From positions 1,652,502 through 1,714,501 of the forward strand of contig NMRA01000022.1 of assembly GCA_002633005.1 (NCBI GenBank): a stretch of DNA of 62,000 nt. The letters run 5' to 3'. The translations under genes and the position numbers were made by a program. The DNA is from Phoronis australis (lineage: Eukaryota; Phoronida; Phoronidae). Each line of letters begins with the position of its first letter. Position 1 is the first letter of the stretch. This document shows positions 12,090 to 23,172 of the stretch, piece by piece. The notes below the pieces were generated by a model, which worked only from the letters and a program-made list of their open reading frames with translations, was not told the origin of the DNA and searched no databases.

Positions 12090-12172
12090 TGTTAATAATA
12101 GATAACCATGGAGGACAGATTGGTGGCAATGGCAGGTGGAGGGTATAAGCACAAAGGTGGTGGCAAAGGAAG
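12090..12172 (+). CDS. Candidate short first coding exon
   Basis: A pyrimidine-rich acceptor (CCTCTGTCCTAACGCAG) is followed by an in-frame stop (TAG 12099), an ATG at 12108 in a near-perfect Kozak context (ACCATGG), 21 codons (MEDRLVAMAGGGYKHKGGGK, then G), and a GTGAGT donor at 12173. No continuing exon was found, so this may be coincidental. Confidence 0.22.
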
Positions 12173-12482
12173 GTGAGTGTCTGTTGTGAGCCACTTCTGC
12201 TACAGCTAGTAGGTTGAACACTAATGCTTTGCTGTGTTGACTCAAACAGAGTAAAAAAAAGGCTGACATGTATGCTAATTAGTATTCTGTGGCGAGCTTT
12301 CCAGCATCTTAGTGTGGTCTAGCTCCCACTTGCAAATGATGGTTAATAAACTTACAACTGAAATTACATGACTGTTCTAGACAAATCCGAATTTACAGGC
12401 ATTTTCCAGACTTCACAAATCACAAGTTAGATTTTTGGAGCCACCTAGTTCTTTGTCCTGGGCCTACCAATGCAAAACTTAC

Positions 12483-12690
12483 AATTCTGTGATTGAGCGC
12501 CCGGAGTTCCTTCTCTGCATACTTCCTCCTTTTCTGCTCCAACCGTTGTCTTTTGTACTGGTTGTATTTATAAACAAGGTACATGCCAGGTACCGCCAGC
12601 ACCTGCAAAGGCTTCATCACCGATGACTGACCAGTGTCCAGTCTGGACATGTTGTTAGTGGCAATAAAACTGACTCACGCTGTTTTTCTT
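12483..12690 (-). CDS. Candidate coding exon, small basic coiled-coil protein
   Basis: On the minus strand, an acceptor (TTTTTATTGCAG) precedes a 40-base leader, an ATG at 12650 with A at -3, and 56 codons ending at a perfect donor (ATT|GTAAGT). The peptide starts MSRLDTGQSSVMKPLQVLAV. It has a short hydrophobic stretch (VLAVPGMYLVY, residues ~17-27) and then a strongly charged helix with KYNQYKRQRLEQKRRKYAE and KELRALNHRI. This resembles an N-terminal membrane anchor followed by a coiled coil, as in many small mitochondrial or ER proteins. I do not recognise the family. The next exon, entering in phase 0 on the minus strand below 12477, was not identified. Confidence 0.42.
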
Positions 12691-13504
12691 CTGCAATAAA
12701 AATTAATTACAATCAATAATGAATATGACCAGGCTTAAGCGATCATACAGACAGAGTTTAAACTGGTGCAACTTACCCCACATCATCGAGGTGTGATATG
12801 TAGCACTCCATCAATTTGACCCCTTAAAAGTACTAGTCTAAGTACTAGTACCTACTGACTGAACCTCACTGAAGCAGTGTCAAGGACGAGATAATTGTTA
12901 GTCGTGAACTTGTTCATTCCCGCACTTTCCTCCCATGACATGTGTGCAAATGGACTTTCTACGTATCATTGGTGCATTGATACTGAATGCTGAAGCCGTA
13001 GTTTTTTAGTACATAATGTTGTCCTTTAAAGTAAATGGTCAACTGCTGATTTAGACACCATTATAATACAAAATGGCAATGATGATATCTTAGGTACATT
13101 TGTCCCCTCACAATTGAATTATACATACAGTGTGGCAATTAAAAACAACAAATAAATACATCTGGGTTGTATTTGGAACTACTTTTAAAGCAAAAGCAAG
13201 TCGGCCAAATAAGCCTATTTTCGCTATTCACCAAACAAACTTTTTAGCAATACGATTGGTCAACAGGTGTGACGCAACGAGTTTATCAGCCTAAGTTCAA
13301 AGTAAATTTTTAAAATAAACCAGTTTACCATTACACTAGTATTTAGTTTCAACAATACAAGTCTTGAAGTTAACTGGCAACACACATTTACATTGGCTCA
13401 AATTTCTTTTTTAAAGTACTGCCCCAGAAATGGCTTTCGCATTATATTTAGGTTCTCATTCACTCCCTTGCATACACTCACAATAAGACCGAGCTTGGAG
13501 GAGT

Positions 13505-13567
13505 AGGAGACACATTGAGCTATGCTCGATTGTCTGCCAGTAAAGCCAGGATTCAAATCCGGTCTCC
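13505..13567 (+). repeat. tRNA-like sequence (degenerate SINE or tRNA fragment)
   Basis: GGAGACA...GGTCTCC ends pair like an acceptor stem, and GGATTCAAATCC resembles a B box with a T-arm. The D and anticodon arms do not fold properly, so it is not a working tRNA. Confidence 0.25.
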
Positions 13568-13683
13568 GAAATGAGAGCCCAGTTCAAATTAAGACGATAG
13601 CAAATTCACAAGAATACCGGTCTGAGCTGGTCATCACTTTTGATGCTGAGAAGACCAGAAATCACAATGGCACGGCAAAGTCC

Positions 13684-13900
13684 AAATACCCATACCAAAC
13701 AATATACATACCAAACAATACCCATACCAAACAATACCCATACCAAGCAATACCCATACCAAGCAATACCCATACCAAGCAATACCCATACCAAGCAATA
13801 CCCATACCAAGCAATACCCATACCAAACAATACCCATACCAAACAATACCCATACCAACCAATACCCATACCAACCAATACCCATACCTAACAATACTCC
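13684..13900. repeat. 16-bp minisatellite array 1 (ACCAAACAATACCCAT)
   Basis: About 13 units of ACCAA(A/G)CAATACCCAT, with C/A variants near the 3' end. Because 16 is not a multiple of 3, all frames stay open and yield artefactual 16-residue periodic ORFs on both strands. Confidence 0.9.
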
Positions 13901-15004
13901 ATTACCAGCAATTCGTAAACTAGGTCATCCGCCAGGTTCTATGCGTAAACTAGGTCATCGCTTATGCACCAGTTAGCGCTACACTCTCCGTGTGTCTACC
14001 GTGTAGAGAAGCACCGGGAAGGTTGTTCTACATTTTGCAGCCCAAAATTACCAAAGTTCAAATATATTCCGTTAAAAAGGAAAGACAAAACATATTATTA
14101 CAGATGTCTGGCCATTATCATGAGTCACCACTCCTAAGCAAATCAAAGCTGTCCTTACTCGTTGCCTAGTCGCACTGGCAGTTCGCAATGCAACAATACA
14201 ATTCTATAAATTCAATTTGTAATGACCCCTTTCAATTTTAAAACCATGCCCGAAGTATTCTGAAACAAGTTATTGTTAGGTACAACGAGGTTTTTTTCTC
14301 TGAAGTGGATCGTAAACACCTCAGGTGAGTTTTCCGCACATAGATACTTTGGTTTAGAGCTGAATTTTAGCTCCCATACTATGGGCCGGGCCAGTCAAGG
14401 GCCAATCCCTGTTGTACGCACTACTTAGAGCATAGGAATCAAAGTGTTAAAAGAAAATGTTTATTAGTATACTGGTGTGAATATTATCAGTGATTTAACC
14501 AAAAACTTCGAATTAACTAGACCCACTAATGATAGTCTATGATGATAAACTGATATCAAAAGGCCAAAATTGGAAATTTTCGGCCACCCCATGTTAAATA
14601 CAAAATTTTGTCTAATTTTCTTCAAACTCCTACATTTCAATCTTGATTATACTGACATTTGTTGGGTCTATCGGCAACTAACCGCACATGAAAGGCTTGG
14701 TCGAAAATTATCGTTTTCTCACATGCACTTTCGGGTTTTTAGCGGCGATTCCACTGATCGAAGCGACAAAATAAGCCAAAACTTTGGCCATACCATGATA
14801 AACATAAACTTTTTTCCAATTTTGCTAAAACTTGGCCACATTTTTAAAAAAATACTTATCTATGTTATGTACTATCGGCAAATGTGATTGATTCATAAAT
14901 AAGACCCTCACACTGTGTTTTCTGCAAATCCCATGTAACCTGAAGGGGGCTAACTGAGTGATTTTCGCGCATGCGCAGTTCACGGTTTCAATATTGCTGG
15001 TAAT
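13901..15004. other. 1.1-kb segment between the two arrays, bounded by an inverted 12-mer
   Basis: The segment starts ATTACCAGCAAT (13901-13912) and ends ATTGCTGGTAAT (14993-15004), exact inverse complements. It contains a short direct repeat (CGTAAACTAGGTCATC at 13914 and 13944), a diverged tandem pair at ~14570-14690 and ~14777-14885, and an NRF1-like GCGCATGCGC near 14968. It may be a mobile element that split one array. The 12-mer itself resembles a degenerate array unit, so this is uncertain. Confidence 0.35.
14570..14885. repeat. Diverged ~207-bp tandem pair
   Basis: Both copies read (A)AATTTTCGGCCA..CCATG.TAAA...AATTTT, then later CTATCGGCAA(C/A). Copy 1 is at about 14570-14690 and copy 2 at about 14777-14885. 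Confidence 0.5.
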
Positions 15005-15184
15005 GCATACCAAACAATACTCATACCAAACAATACCCATACCTAACAATACCCATACCTAACAATACCCATACCAAACAATACCCATACCTAAAAATAC
15101 CCATACCAAACAATACCCATACCAAACAATACCCATACCAAACAATACCCGTACCTAACAATACCCATACCAAACAATACTCAT
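15005..15184. repeat. 16-bp minisatellite array 2, same unit as array 1
   Basis: About 11 units of ACC(A/T)AACAATACCCAT in the same orientation as array 1, which ends 1.1 kb upstream. Variants are mainly A-to-T at position 4 (CCTAAC). Confidence 0.9.
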
Positions 15185-17429
15185 CAAACTTAAAAGTTGG
15201 CAACATGACTTGCCAACCCCTAACAGAAATTTCCTGGACCTCGCCCTCCAATACCTTTTTGTATCGGCTCAACCACAATTTGGGCAAGAGCATTTTTTTG
15301 TTTCTCAAGCCAAATTCACGCTTCATTCTCAGAGACTCCAACTCTCCCACTGTCAATGGGAGTTCTCCCGCTTTAGGGAGAATTCATAAAATTCTCCCTA
15401 CCTCCCGCCCACCTAAAAAAACTCCAGCCTTTATTGTTTATTAAAAATGTCTCTAGAAACCTCTAAGAAGGGCTTAGAATTTCAAAAACATATTTGAAGG
15501 ATGTCCCTGAACATTGATAGATTTGCTAGGTGCCTACGATACTCACATTCGCACCTTCACTAATAGCATACCAAGAACTGAATGATGACACTTGGCTTAC
15601 CTCAAAATCCAACTGCTGCCTGGGGGTTTGGTAATTGGTCCAATTATGTTGCACACCCAGCAGAATTAATGAGGAGCATAATGTGGCAAGATTATACAAA
15701 TTTAAGCTTTAGGTTGTCCGATTTTCAAAAAAATCTAATCACATGTACTTTCCACAACTATTCAAATATGCTATTTTAGAAACATGAAATTGAAAATTTA
15801 AGAATACTACCACCCCCAGTGTGTTTATGATGGTCTGATTATTTACAGAGTGCTAACACCAGCAGCCTCAACAGGTGAGGGTGTCGGCATAGGATTCTTT
15901 TCATGAAATTTACCCTTACTTAGGGATTTCACTGAGGGAGAATCTCCCTCTTTCACATTTTTGAAGTTGGAGCCTCTGCATTCATGAAAAAAAAAACTCT
16001 TTGCCCTCCAACTCCACGCTTATGGGCACGTCAATTTTTTCATAACCCTAGTATTATCATCGAGACGACATTTACTAATGAAAACCAAATGACATGCTTG
16101 TCAGATAAATAACAATTGGCCGACAAGCTTGCGATCAATGCGTTTGTCAGGTGAGAAGCAAAAAATCTGACTGCTTTGCAGATAAGCTGGGATCGTGATG
16201 ATGTTGGCTAATGAGAGTAGACATGACTGACATGTAAATAACAAAAATTATTTGGCCCACAAGCGAATAGATGCAATGATAAGACTTTTGGAATTTTGAT
16301 AACCTCAGAAATTTTGACTATCCTGACATGTGGAGTATTTCTGGCTTACACTGGTCATCCCTGAGATTCCCTTCGTCATCAGACAACTTTTATAATGCCT
16401 ATTCAGCATGCCCTTTGTGTTCAACCTAATGAAGCAGAAAAGTAATCTAGCACTACTTTCTCAACACCGAAATTGGTTTTCTCTAGTATTTGCTCAGAGT
16501 TAAAGCCTGAAATGTCCAAAGAACATCTTTGATTTGTATTTCAAATATTGCAAAATAACTAAACATGGCAACTAGGGTTCATCTTGACAAACGGCTACTT
16601 CCCAAATGACCGTTGACTTAAATATGTTCCATACCACTTTTCACCACTTTTATTTTTAATATTCCAGTCTACTTTGTTTTGTTTATTGCCTGATTGCTAT
16701 CTTTTGATTTTATTTTTAAGTTTGAAGCGCCAAAACAGCGGCAGATTTTGATCGGCAGTGAAACTCAGAAGTCAGCTCTCTCCCAACGACCTACCTTAAC
16801 CATTGCTTGAATTTTCTCATTGACTTTGAAGCTAGGCTTAGTCTTTACAACACGCGTTTCATCACCAGCTGATTACCATCATTTTCCACATTCTTGCGAA
16901 TATCACAATTTTCCGGTAGCATGTTACTCCTCAAATAAAATAGTTCCACATGACTGGGTGTTGAGCACTGACTTAAAAGCTATTGACATATAATTTGGTC
17001 ATTGTGTGCTGTTTTTATTTGACATAATGTAGATTAGTTATATTCTAAAAGAATAAACCATGTGATACTTTTAATTACGATCAGCGTTAATAAATCCTCC
17101 GAAAAAACCAATACGCATGGTCGTTTATGTTCAATCCGTAACCAATGTTTGTGATTCTTAGCTTATTAGTTCATCGTTTTTAAATATCAAAAACACTACT
17201 TCGTTACTTTTGACAGCTGAATACTACTGTAACGTTTACTTTTAACGAAAATTATTGGTTCAAATTCACCAGTATGTACAGACAATACTATAGTTCATGG
17301 CCGCTTAATTGGGTCTCCCTCATACCAGACAATGCAGTCATCACAACTGTGTTTGCACACTCTTTGAAACTGCTCAGAGCATAGGTGAAGAACCAGCGGT
17401 GAAAATTCCCGCATATCTTAGAAATGCGT
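15185..17429. other. No gene recognised
   Basis: AT-rich. It contains two similar AGGGAGAATT / AGGGAGAATC tracts (15376, 15935). Nothing else stands out. Confidence 0.5.
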
Positions 17430-17585
17430 GTTTTCCTTGTAAGCAAATTATTCATCACGAATAGGAGTGCTGGTTATTGGGTATGCCCCATAATCAAAAA
17501 AAAATACGTTTTCCTTGTAAGCAAATTATTCATCACGAATAGGAGCGCTGGTTATTGGGTATGCCCCATAATCAAAAAAAAATTT
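17430..17585. repeat. Recent 78-bp tandem duplication
   Basis: 17430-17507 and 17508-17585 are identical except for one T/C difference (AGGAGTGC versus AGGAGCGC) and the last few bases. Each copy ends in a run of nine A. Confidence 0.85.
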
Positions 17586-17754
17586 AAGAGCTACCAGTAA
17601 TTTACAAGGCATTATTTCAGTAGGTCCCACAAAGTCAACTTTAAATTTTTTTCTCTTTTTTCATCACGACTGGAACAAGCAGAAATCGGTTCATTAAAAA
17701 GTCCTGTGCGAGGGAAGTGCTACCATTGCAATCAGACACACGTATAAGAGCACC

Positions 17755-18718
17755 CTCGCTGGTTCCCTGCGTGTCCGCAAGGGGGAAGGGGTCACGCAAG
17801 TATCATTCAGCAGCATGCATTTTATCTCTGGTTGATGTAACCTCGGCAGTCATTGGTTAGCTTTAGAACAAAGAAAGACAATGACGACTGTGAACGATTT
17901 TTAGCCATGTCAACATCTTTGCAAACCAAGATTTCAATAACGTCAGAAAGATCAAGTACAATAATCTGTAACCTGAGCAGTTTATGAGCTTGACATTGGT
18001 AGCCAAATACGGCAATCTAGCTGCAATGCCAACAGGCTATGCCAAGTCATTGACAGTAGAAAAATGCATACCGAAAAGCAACTTGTTCGATTCTATAGCC
18101 CAACAACAAGTTGGGAAGTTTACCCCTGTAGCCAATATCTTACACGACAGATTAACTTCGTTCTGGCATTTATGGTTGCAGGGCCTGCGCTCGTTTGTTC
18201 GATAATTACTGTAATCTCCGATCAGATCGTATCTAGCCTGACTGGGCTGGGCTGATAAATATGAAAGTTAAGTTATAACATATCTGAGCTTAAACCAATA
18301 GCATTTCTGAATTCCTCGCCAAATGCTGATCATGTTCCGTTCTTGAATCACCAATATCGCCCAACTACAACAGAATTTAATTAGACAATCTAATCTGTCC
18401 AAATGGATTACCAATGCACTGGGTTTGACTGTGTTCCGAATAGGGTAATAGCGTGCAACCACCATACGTTTCCTTTGAAGCCTGGGAGATAACTGGCCTG
18501 CTTGTTATCATACGGGATAAAAGACTGAGCTGGGCAGTTAACAAAAGAGCCAGATATTATCGCACGTTCAGCACCCCTCACGTCTGGAAAAGTTACTGAA
18601 CGACAGAACGCTGTAATGTAATCAGCTAATCAGAAACGCTGGTTGAAAATTTTTCCCAAGAATTAAATGATACCTGCGTGTCCCCTTCCATCTAGCGGAC
18701 ACGCAGGGAACCAGCGAG
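17755..18718. mobile_element. ~964-bp element with ~54-bp terminal inverted repeats
   Basis: 17755-17778 is the exact inverted complement of 18695-18718 (24 bases, outer part CTCGCTGGTTCCCTGCG), and the repeat continues to 17808 / 18664 with a few mismatches and indels. The interior (~855 bases) contains only short frames (17984-18205) with no transposase similarity I recognise. Likely a non-autonomous DNA transposon or foldback element. Confidence 0.6.
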
Positions 18719-19060
18719 AAGTGCACCGGAAGTCACAACAAGACCTTGAAAACTCTTGAAATGGAGATCAATGGATTAAAAGTTAGTTAGCAGAAATCAG
18801 TCCAGTGACTCACTTTTTGATTTGTCATCAGAGTCATGAACATATGTTACTTCCAAAACAAATTATGGTTTTACAGCAGACTAGATCCTTGGGCCATGGG
18901 ACCTGGTCACTTGACTATTATAATCTTCTCCTCATACAGGAGCCCTAGTACTTTTCGACACATCTAACATTGTTAGAAAACTGCATATAACTTATAAGGG
19001 TAACACCAATGCAATGGGCTGTACTCTTTTTAAGGTTTCACCCGACCCTAGGTATTACTT

Positions 19061-19102
19061 AGCCAGCCATCTACCTGTATGATAAGTATCGTCAAAATAC
19101 AT
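19061..19102 (-). repeat. Dispersed family, partial inverted copy
   Basis: AGCCAGCC, CTGTATGATAAGTATCGTCA and AAATACATG match the inverted 3' half of the copy at 19706. It abuts the foldback at 19107-19167. Confidence 0.5.
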
Positions 19103-19106
19103 GAGT

Positions 19107-19167
19107 TAGACAGTGACCGCCATCTCCAGCTGGCCAGTAGACAACCAGAGACGGTGGTCACTGTCTA
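19107..19167. repeat. Foldback, 20-bp arms
   Basis: TAGACAGTGACCGCCATCTC (19107-19126) and GAGACGGTGGTCACTGTCTA (19148-19167) are inverse complements with two mismatches. A related sequence is at 61106-61147 (TTAGACGGTGACCACCGTCT...). Confidence 0.6.
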
Positions 19168-19705
19168 CACGAGTCGGCCTAAATCATGTTGGAACATGTG
19201 TTAGAAGCGCTCTGTTAGTCTGTATCATAACAGCGGCAGCACCGCTGGGCCAATAAATTTCTGGGTTGAATTAAAACACTTAATCTAGGTATATTATTGC
19301 ACATTCATCGTCTCTTCAATGACAAACAACAACACCATAACCAATAACACTTATCGCTCACCTCTCGTAACGATAACCCAGGAATAAAGCGACCGCTTCG
19401 ACGGCATTAGGTTGAGTGAAAAACTACAAGGGTTTCCGTGATTGTGAGATTTGTAGAGCGCGCCTCCTTGTGCCAAGTTGTGGAAAACAAAAAAAATATG
19501 AAACGGCATCTTCGCGAACCTACGCTAAAATGCACCAAAAACTCCAGTTTCTTAAATAAAACAGTTATGTGACACTGATTAAAATCACTTGTTTGATGGT
19601 ATGTGTAATATAGATCTTCTAGTCTACACAAGTCACTGAAGCAGATTTATTCACTGGCAAAAGAACTTGGCCTTCATTTAAAAGATGGATAAACATCATC
19701 ATGAC

Positions 19706-19788
19706 TAGCCTTGATACAAAGCAGTATATAAATATACAGCTGTATTTTGACGACAGTCTTCACTTGATACAGCCAGCTGGCTGGCTAC
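19706..19788 (+). repeat. Dispersed TAGCCTTG...CTGGCTAC family, short copy
   Basis: It reads TAGCCTTGATACAAAGCAGT, ATATACAGCTGTATTTTGAC, GACAGTCTTC and ends CAGCCAGCTGGCTGGCTAC. Parts of it recur at 19061-19102 (inverted), 27988-28180, 35995-36200, 36704-36752 and 61741-61870 (inverted). Confidence 0.6.
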
Positions 19789-20399
19789 ATAATGACCAGC
19801 CCAGAGAAGGAATTAGGTTACCTAACTCCTGACATATGTTTTGAGTTTTCTTGTAAAACTGTATACATGAACTGTGACCATATTATAAATACTGATTTTA
19901 AGAAAAAATGTTTCAAAAATTCGTAAATTGGGATGAATTAACCACCCCTTTTAACATTACGAATCTGTACGGTGAGTTTGGCACCGTCTGCTGTAGGCCG
20001 TAGAACGGAGTGTAAAATGCGACCATGTAATGAACGCCGGATAAATGTGACATTACTGGATCCTTGAGATGGATGCGTAATAAAGTCTTAAAATGCGACT
20101 AGTTAGTGAGTTGCCAATTCCCGACACTCAATGAGTTAGCTCACCTCTCAGATCATGCCGAGCTAATGTCATAGGTGTGAGAAAGGGACTCGTAAAATAC
20201 ATTGTTAACGGATCGAGTTATGTGGCGGGATCGATTGACAACTGAAGCTTGTGCATCTAGCCCTTAAAAAAATACTCGGCCGGTGAAAGTACGTTTTTCT
20301 GAAAACATAAAGACTATAGAATTAGGCCTACTTTTTTCTGACGTGAATCAGGTGCTCCCCCAGTTCTCCTTTCTTCTCTTTTTCAAAATTTGAGAGGTA

Positions 20400-21110
20400 T
20401 CTGTAAGAATTTCTGACTCCCAGTGTGGACCAGACATATAGGGGCGATGGAGAGAGGGAGTGACGGGGGAAGTGGGGCTGAATGAGTCGGGGCGAGGGGG
20501 ACAGGGGTGAATTGTGTGTTATGTTATGTTAAAACCCTTGCCACCCCGGCCCGTGGTGGACAGGGCTTCTGTGACTCAGCGTCATCGAATCCATCGCCGT
20601 TTTGATCAGTGCGATTTGTGGCGGCAGAGGTTGTCTTTCTGAGAAGAGTTTTTACAGAGCAAGGGGTGTTGGCCTTGCAGCCAACTAGCCCAATTAACCT
20701 TGGGAAGGCAATTAAGATGGTTTTATATTCAGAGTTTTCCTTCTCCCAGACTTAGGCTACCAACCAAGGCTGACGGGTCCAGTCTACCCGGCATTTTGAC
20801 CCAGTAGCTAGGGATGGATTGGTGCCGGAGAGGCTGGGCGTATCTACACACCGGTGGGCCATGCTCACGTGCATCTCTGGGGTTCCATCCCGCTGCTTCG
20901 ACATCCCTTGCAGTTTATTCTGAGACTGTAAGGTGCTCAGCTACCAGGTTGTATCACGTGGAGGTAGACCTACTGCAAGAAACTTGGTTGGAGGCAACTA
21001 AATGCCAATCTAGGGAAGGGCTAATACGCGCTTGGCCTTCTTTTTCGCCCAAAGGTTACCATGTAGTCGACAGTTATAGCCGAAAGCGAGAAAGTTGAAA
21101 CAACTAATCT
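20400..21110. other. GC-richer stretch without a gene
   Basis: Composition is distinctly richer in G and C than the surroundings, starting with a purine-rich GGGGGAAGTGGGG tract. The region at 20690-20900 (CTTCTCCCAGACTTAGGCTA, CTACCCGGCATTTTGACCC) has the look of a repeat consensus, but no second copy lies in this window. The 94-codon frame at 20814 has no recognisable domain. Confidence 0.3.
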
Positions 21111-21647
21111 TTGCAGACTACTAAACTACACGCCTAACCCTGTGTTAGTAGCATCGCAACCAGGCGAATGGTGTGGGGGACTAAGAATAATTAGTCGAAC
21201 GGCTGGTTGACTACGTGGAGAGCACTGGCGAATTGGGTGGGAACGGAAAGAATGATGTGACAACTGCAGGGGAGGCCTGGATGGGTCACTGCGGGGAGCG
21301 GGGGATATTGGGTGGTGACAGCATTGAATGCTTGGGTTACACATTTTACCCGCCACGAAATGCATCTTATGAATCAGATACATGTTCATTTTTCTCTAAT
21401 GCAACTACCTACAAAAAGTTAGCCCTTACCCTGTGTCTTCAGTTGTTTTCCATTTTTCTGTTCCTTTCATCAGCTAAGTCTAAATGTCAAATATCACGGA
21501 AATGTAGCTTTAACTCGGTCAGTCGCAGTTTCGTTCTTCTACGCAGAAAATCAACATTAAAGAAACGAAAAATTTCTAAAACTATAGTGTCATGTTTACC
21601 CTACTACCCTACAGTAACAGCAATTCATTGTTGTTGCCAAATTTTCA

Positions 21648-21650
<3 letters not shown>

Positions 21651-21693
<43 letters not shown>

Positions 21694-21696
21694 ACA

Positions 21697-21749
<53 letters not shown>
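21651..21749. repeat. (TG)20 followed by (CA)~28 microsatellite, self-complementary
   Basis: A 40-base pure TG tract (21651-21690) is followed after two or three bases by a CA tract to about 21749. The two halves are inverse complements and could form one long hairpin. The single unknown base at 21754 sits just past it. Confidence 0.95.
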
Positions 21750-21750
<1 letters not shown>

Positions 21751-22007
21751 CGCNTTTTAAGCGGCGAACGAAGGAGGAAGGTGTCTAATCGGATAAAAAC
21801 ATGAAACGACGAAGTTCACGACCAACTGAAGAAACATCTAAAGAAACTAGAATAAATTGAATAAAGGTTCCTCATTTTTCTATATCTTTCATCACTATCT
21901 GAAATGGATTAACAATAACACAGGTGACACGCATGACTTTCGCGTTATTTTCTACCAGCGCACATTAACGAACCTTTTAAGCGCCATTGATGAAATTGTG
22001 CACTGCG

Positions 22008-22155
22008 TTCAGTAATGCTAGGACCGCTACGCTAGTACCTAGCTAAAATCTAGTCAGAGCCACGTGTTCTGATTTAAAATACACGGCAATATCTCACGAC
22101 GTAGGCCCTAATCCCGCGAAGTCTTGCTTTTTGGCGAGGTCCTAGTGTTACTGAA
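22008..22155. mobile_element. MITE copy 1 (TTCAGTAACGCTAAGACC family)
   Basis: Ends TTCAGTAATGCTAGGACC and GGTCCTAGTGTTACTGAA are inverted complements. The interior ACGTGTTCTGATTTAAAATACAC resembles the inverted interior of the copy at 48565. Length 148. Confidence 0.7.
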
Positions 22156-22683
22156 CGGGAGGCTGGTCACCATCTTCACTATTCTCTCAGGATTTTACAC
22201 GAATAACAACAACCACCTCAAACAAATGAATAGCAACTAGGCCACCGTAACACACTTTAATGCTGTTCTAACTTTACCGTAACACTCCGTAGTATTTATA
22301 ATCACCGGTCCAAATGCACACGCACACACATCTAAGTTTGTAAAAGCTCTTTCGTCATATTTGCCCGGCGCTTGATGGACTTCGTAACTATGGTGGTATG
22401 CTTTAGTAACTGTGCGCTGACACTAACATTAAGNGCCTCCAGAGAGTTATCCCAGATTCCACTTTGCAGTTAGGGTTTGCGATTGTATGATAGGCATAAT
22501 CCTGCCCTGGCCCTCAGTTGAAACTCAAAATCTTGCCTCCGCCCTTGTTGTGACCATAGACTATAATCTATGGTTGTGACATAGCATAGACACGGGCCGG
22601 TGAGATAGCCTGTTCAAGCGGCTTGTTTTGACGCATATATTCGCAAATCCAATAAATCAACCAAGGAAATTCTAAAAGGTCTT

Positions 22684-22763
22684 GGCAGCGGTGGGATTCG
22701 AACCCACGCCTCATAGAGACTGGTGCCTAAAACCAGCGCCTTAGACCGCTCGGCCACGCTACC
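22684..22763 (-). tRNA. tRNA-Leu (anticodon UAG)
   Basis: The reverse complement folds as a class II tRNA. The acceptor stem is GGTAGCG / CGCTGCC, the A-box region is GTGGCCGAGCGGTCTAAGGC, and the anticodon stem CTGGT / ACCAG closes the loop TTTAGGC, giving anticodon UAG (Leu, CUA codons). A long variable arm (TCTCTATGAGG) and the T-arm GGGTTCGAATCCC (B box) follow. Length is 80 without CCA. It is almost identical to vertebrate tRNA-Leu(UAG) as I remember it. No intron is present. All stems pair, so it looks functional. Confidence 0.95.
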
Positions 22764-23172
22764 TATGTAAACCATGAGGTGCGAATATCGATAACCTTCA
22801 ATGGATAAGCATGTTCAACCAACCCTCCGGGAAATCGCGGCCAGCCGAAAGTTTCATCGGATAATCATAATCCTCTTGTAGAACTATAGATTACCAATTA
22901 CGTTCCATGTTTACTTCCATAACTAATTTTCTCTCATGAAGCGAACGCACATGTACGTACTGACTCACGCACTCACGTACGCATGCACGCGCGCATGCAT
23001 AAGAACAAATTCAGAGGTCGCTGGAGAAAAAAATTCTGTAAAGCCTAAAGAGCTGCTTCCATTAGTAGGTAATGCACATTGCGTCATATGTTTAAAAGCT
23101 GTTTTAAAATAGCTATAACAACAAAAAAGGAGATTTTTGCATTTGCCGAGCGCATGCAAACTGAATGCTTAA

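Noticed and set aside
12081-12269. Minus-strand frame with ALVFNLLAVAEVAHNRH as the next exon after 12483
   Set aside because: Its phase does not match the preceding exon, and no donor was found.
13522-13923. 133-codon ORF and its overlapping partners on both strands
   Set aside because: Produced by the 16-bp satellite, which keeps all frames open; the periodic peptide is an artefact.
21215-21804. Long plus-strand ORFs (181 and 70 codons)
   Set aside because: Their length comes from reading through the TG/CA microsatellite and an unknown base.
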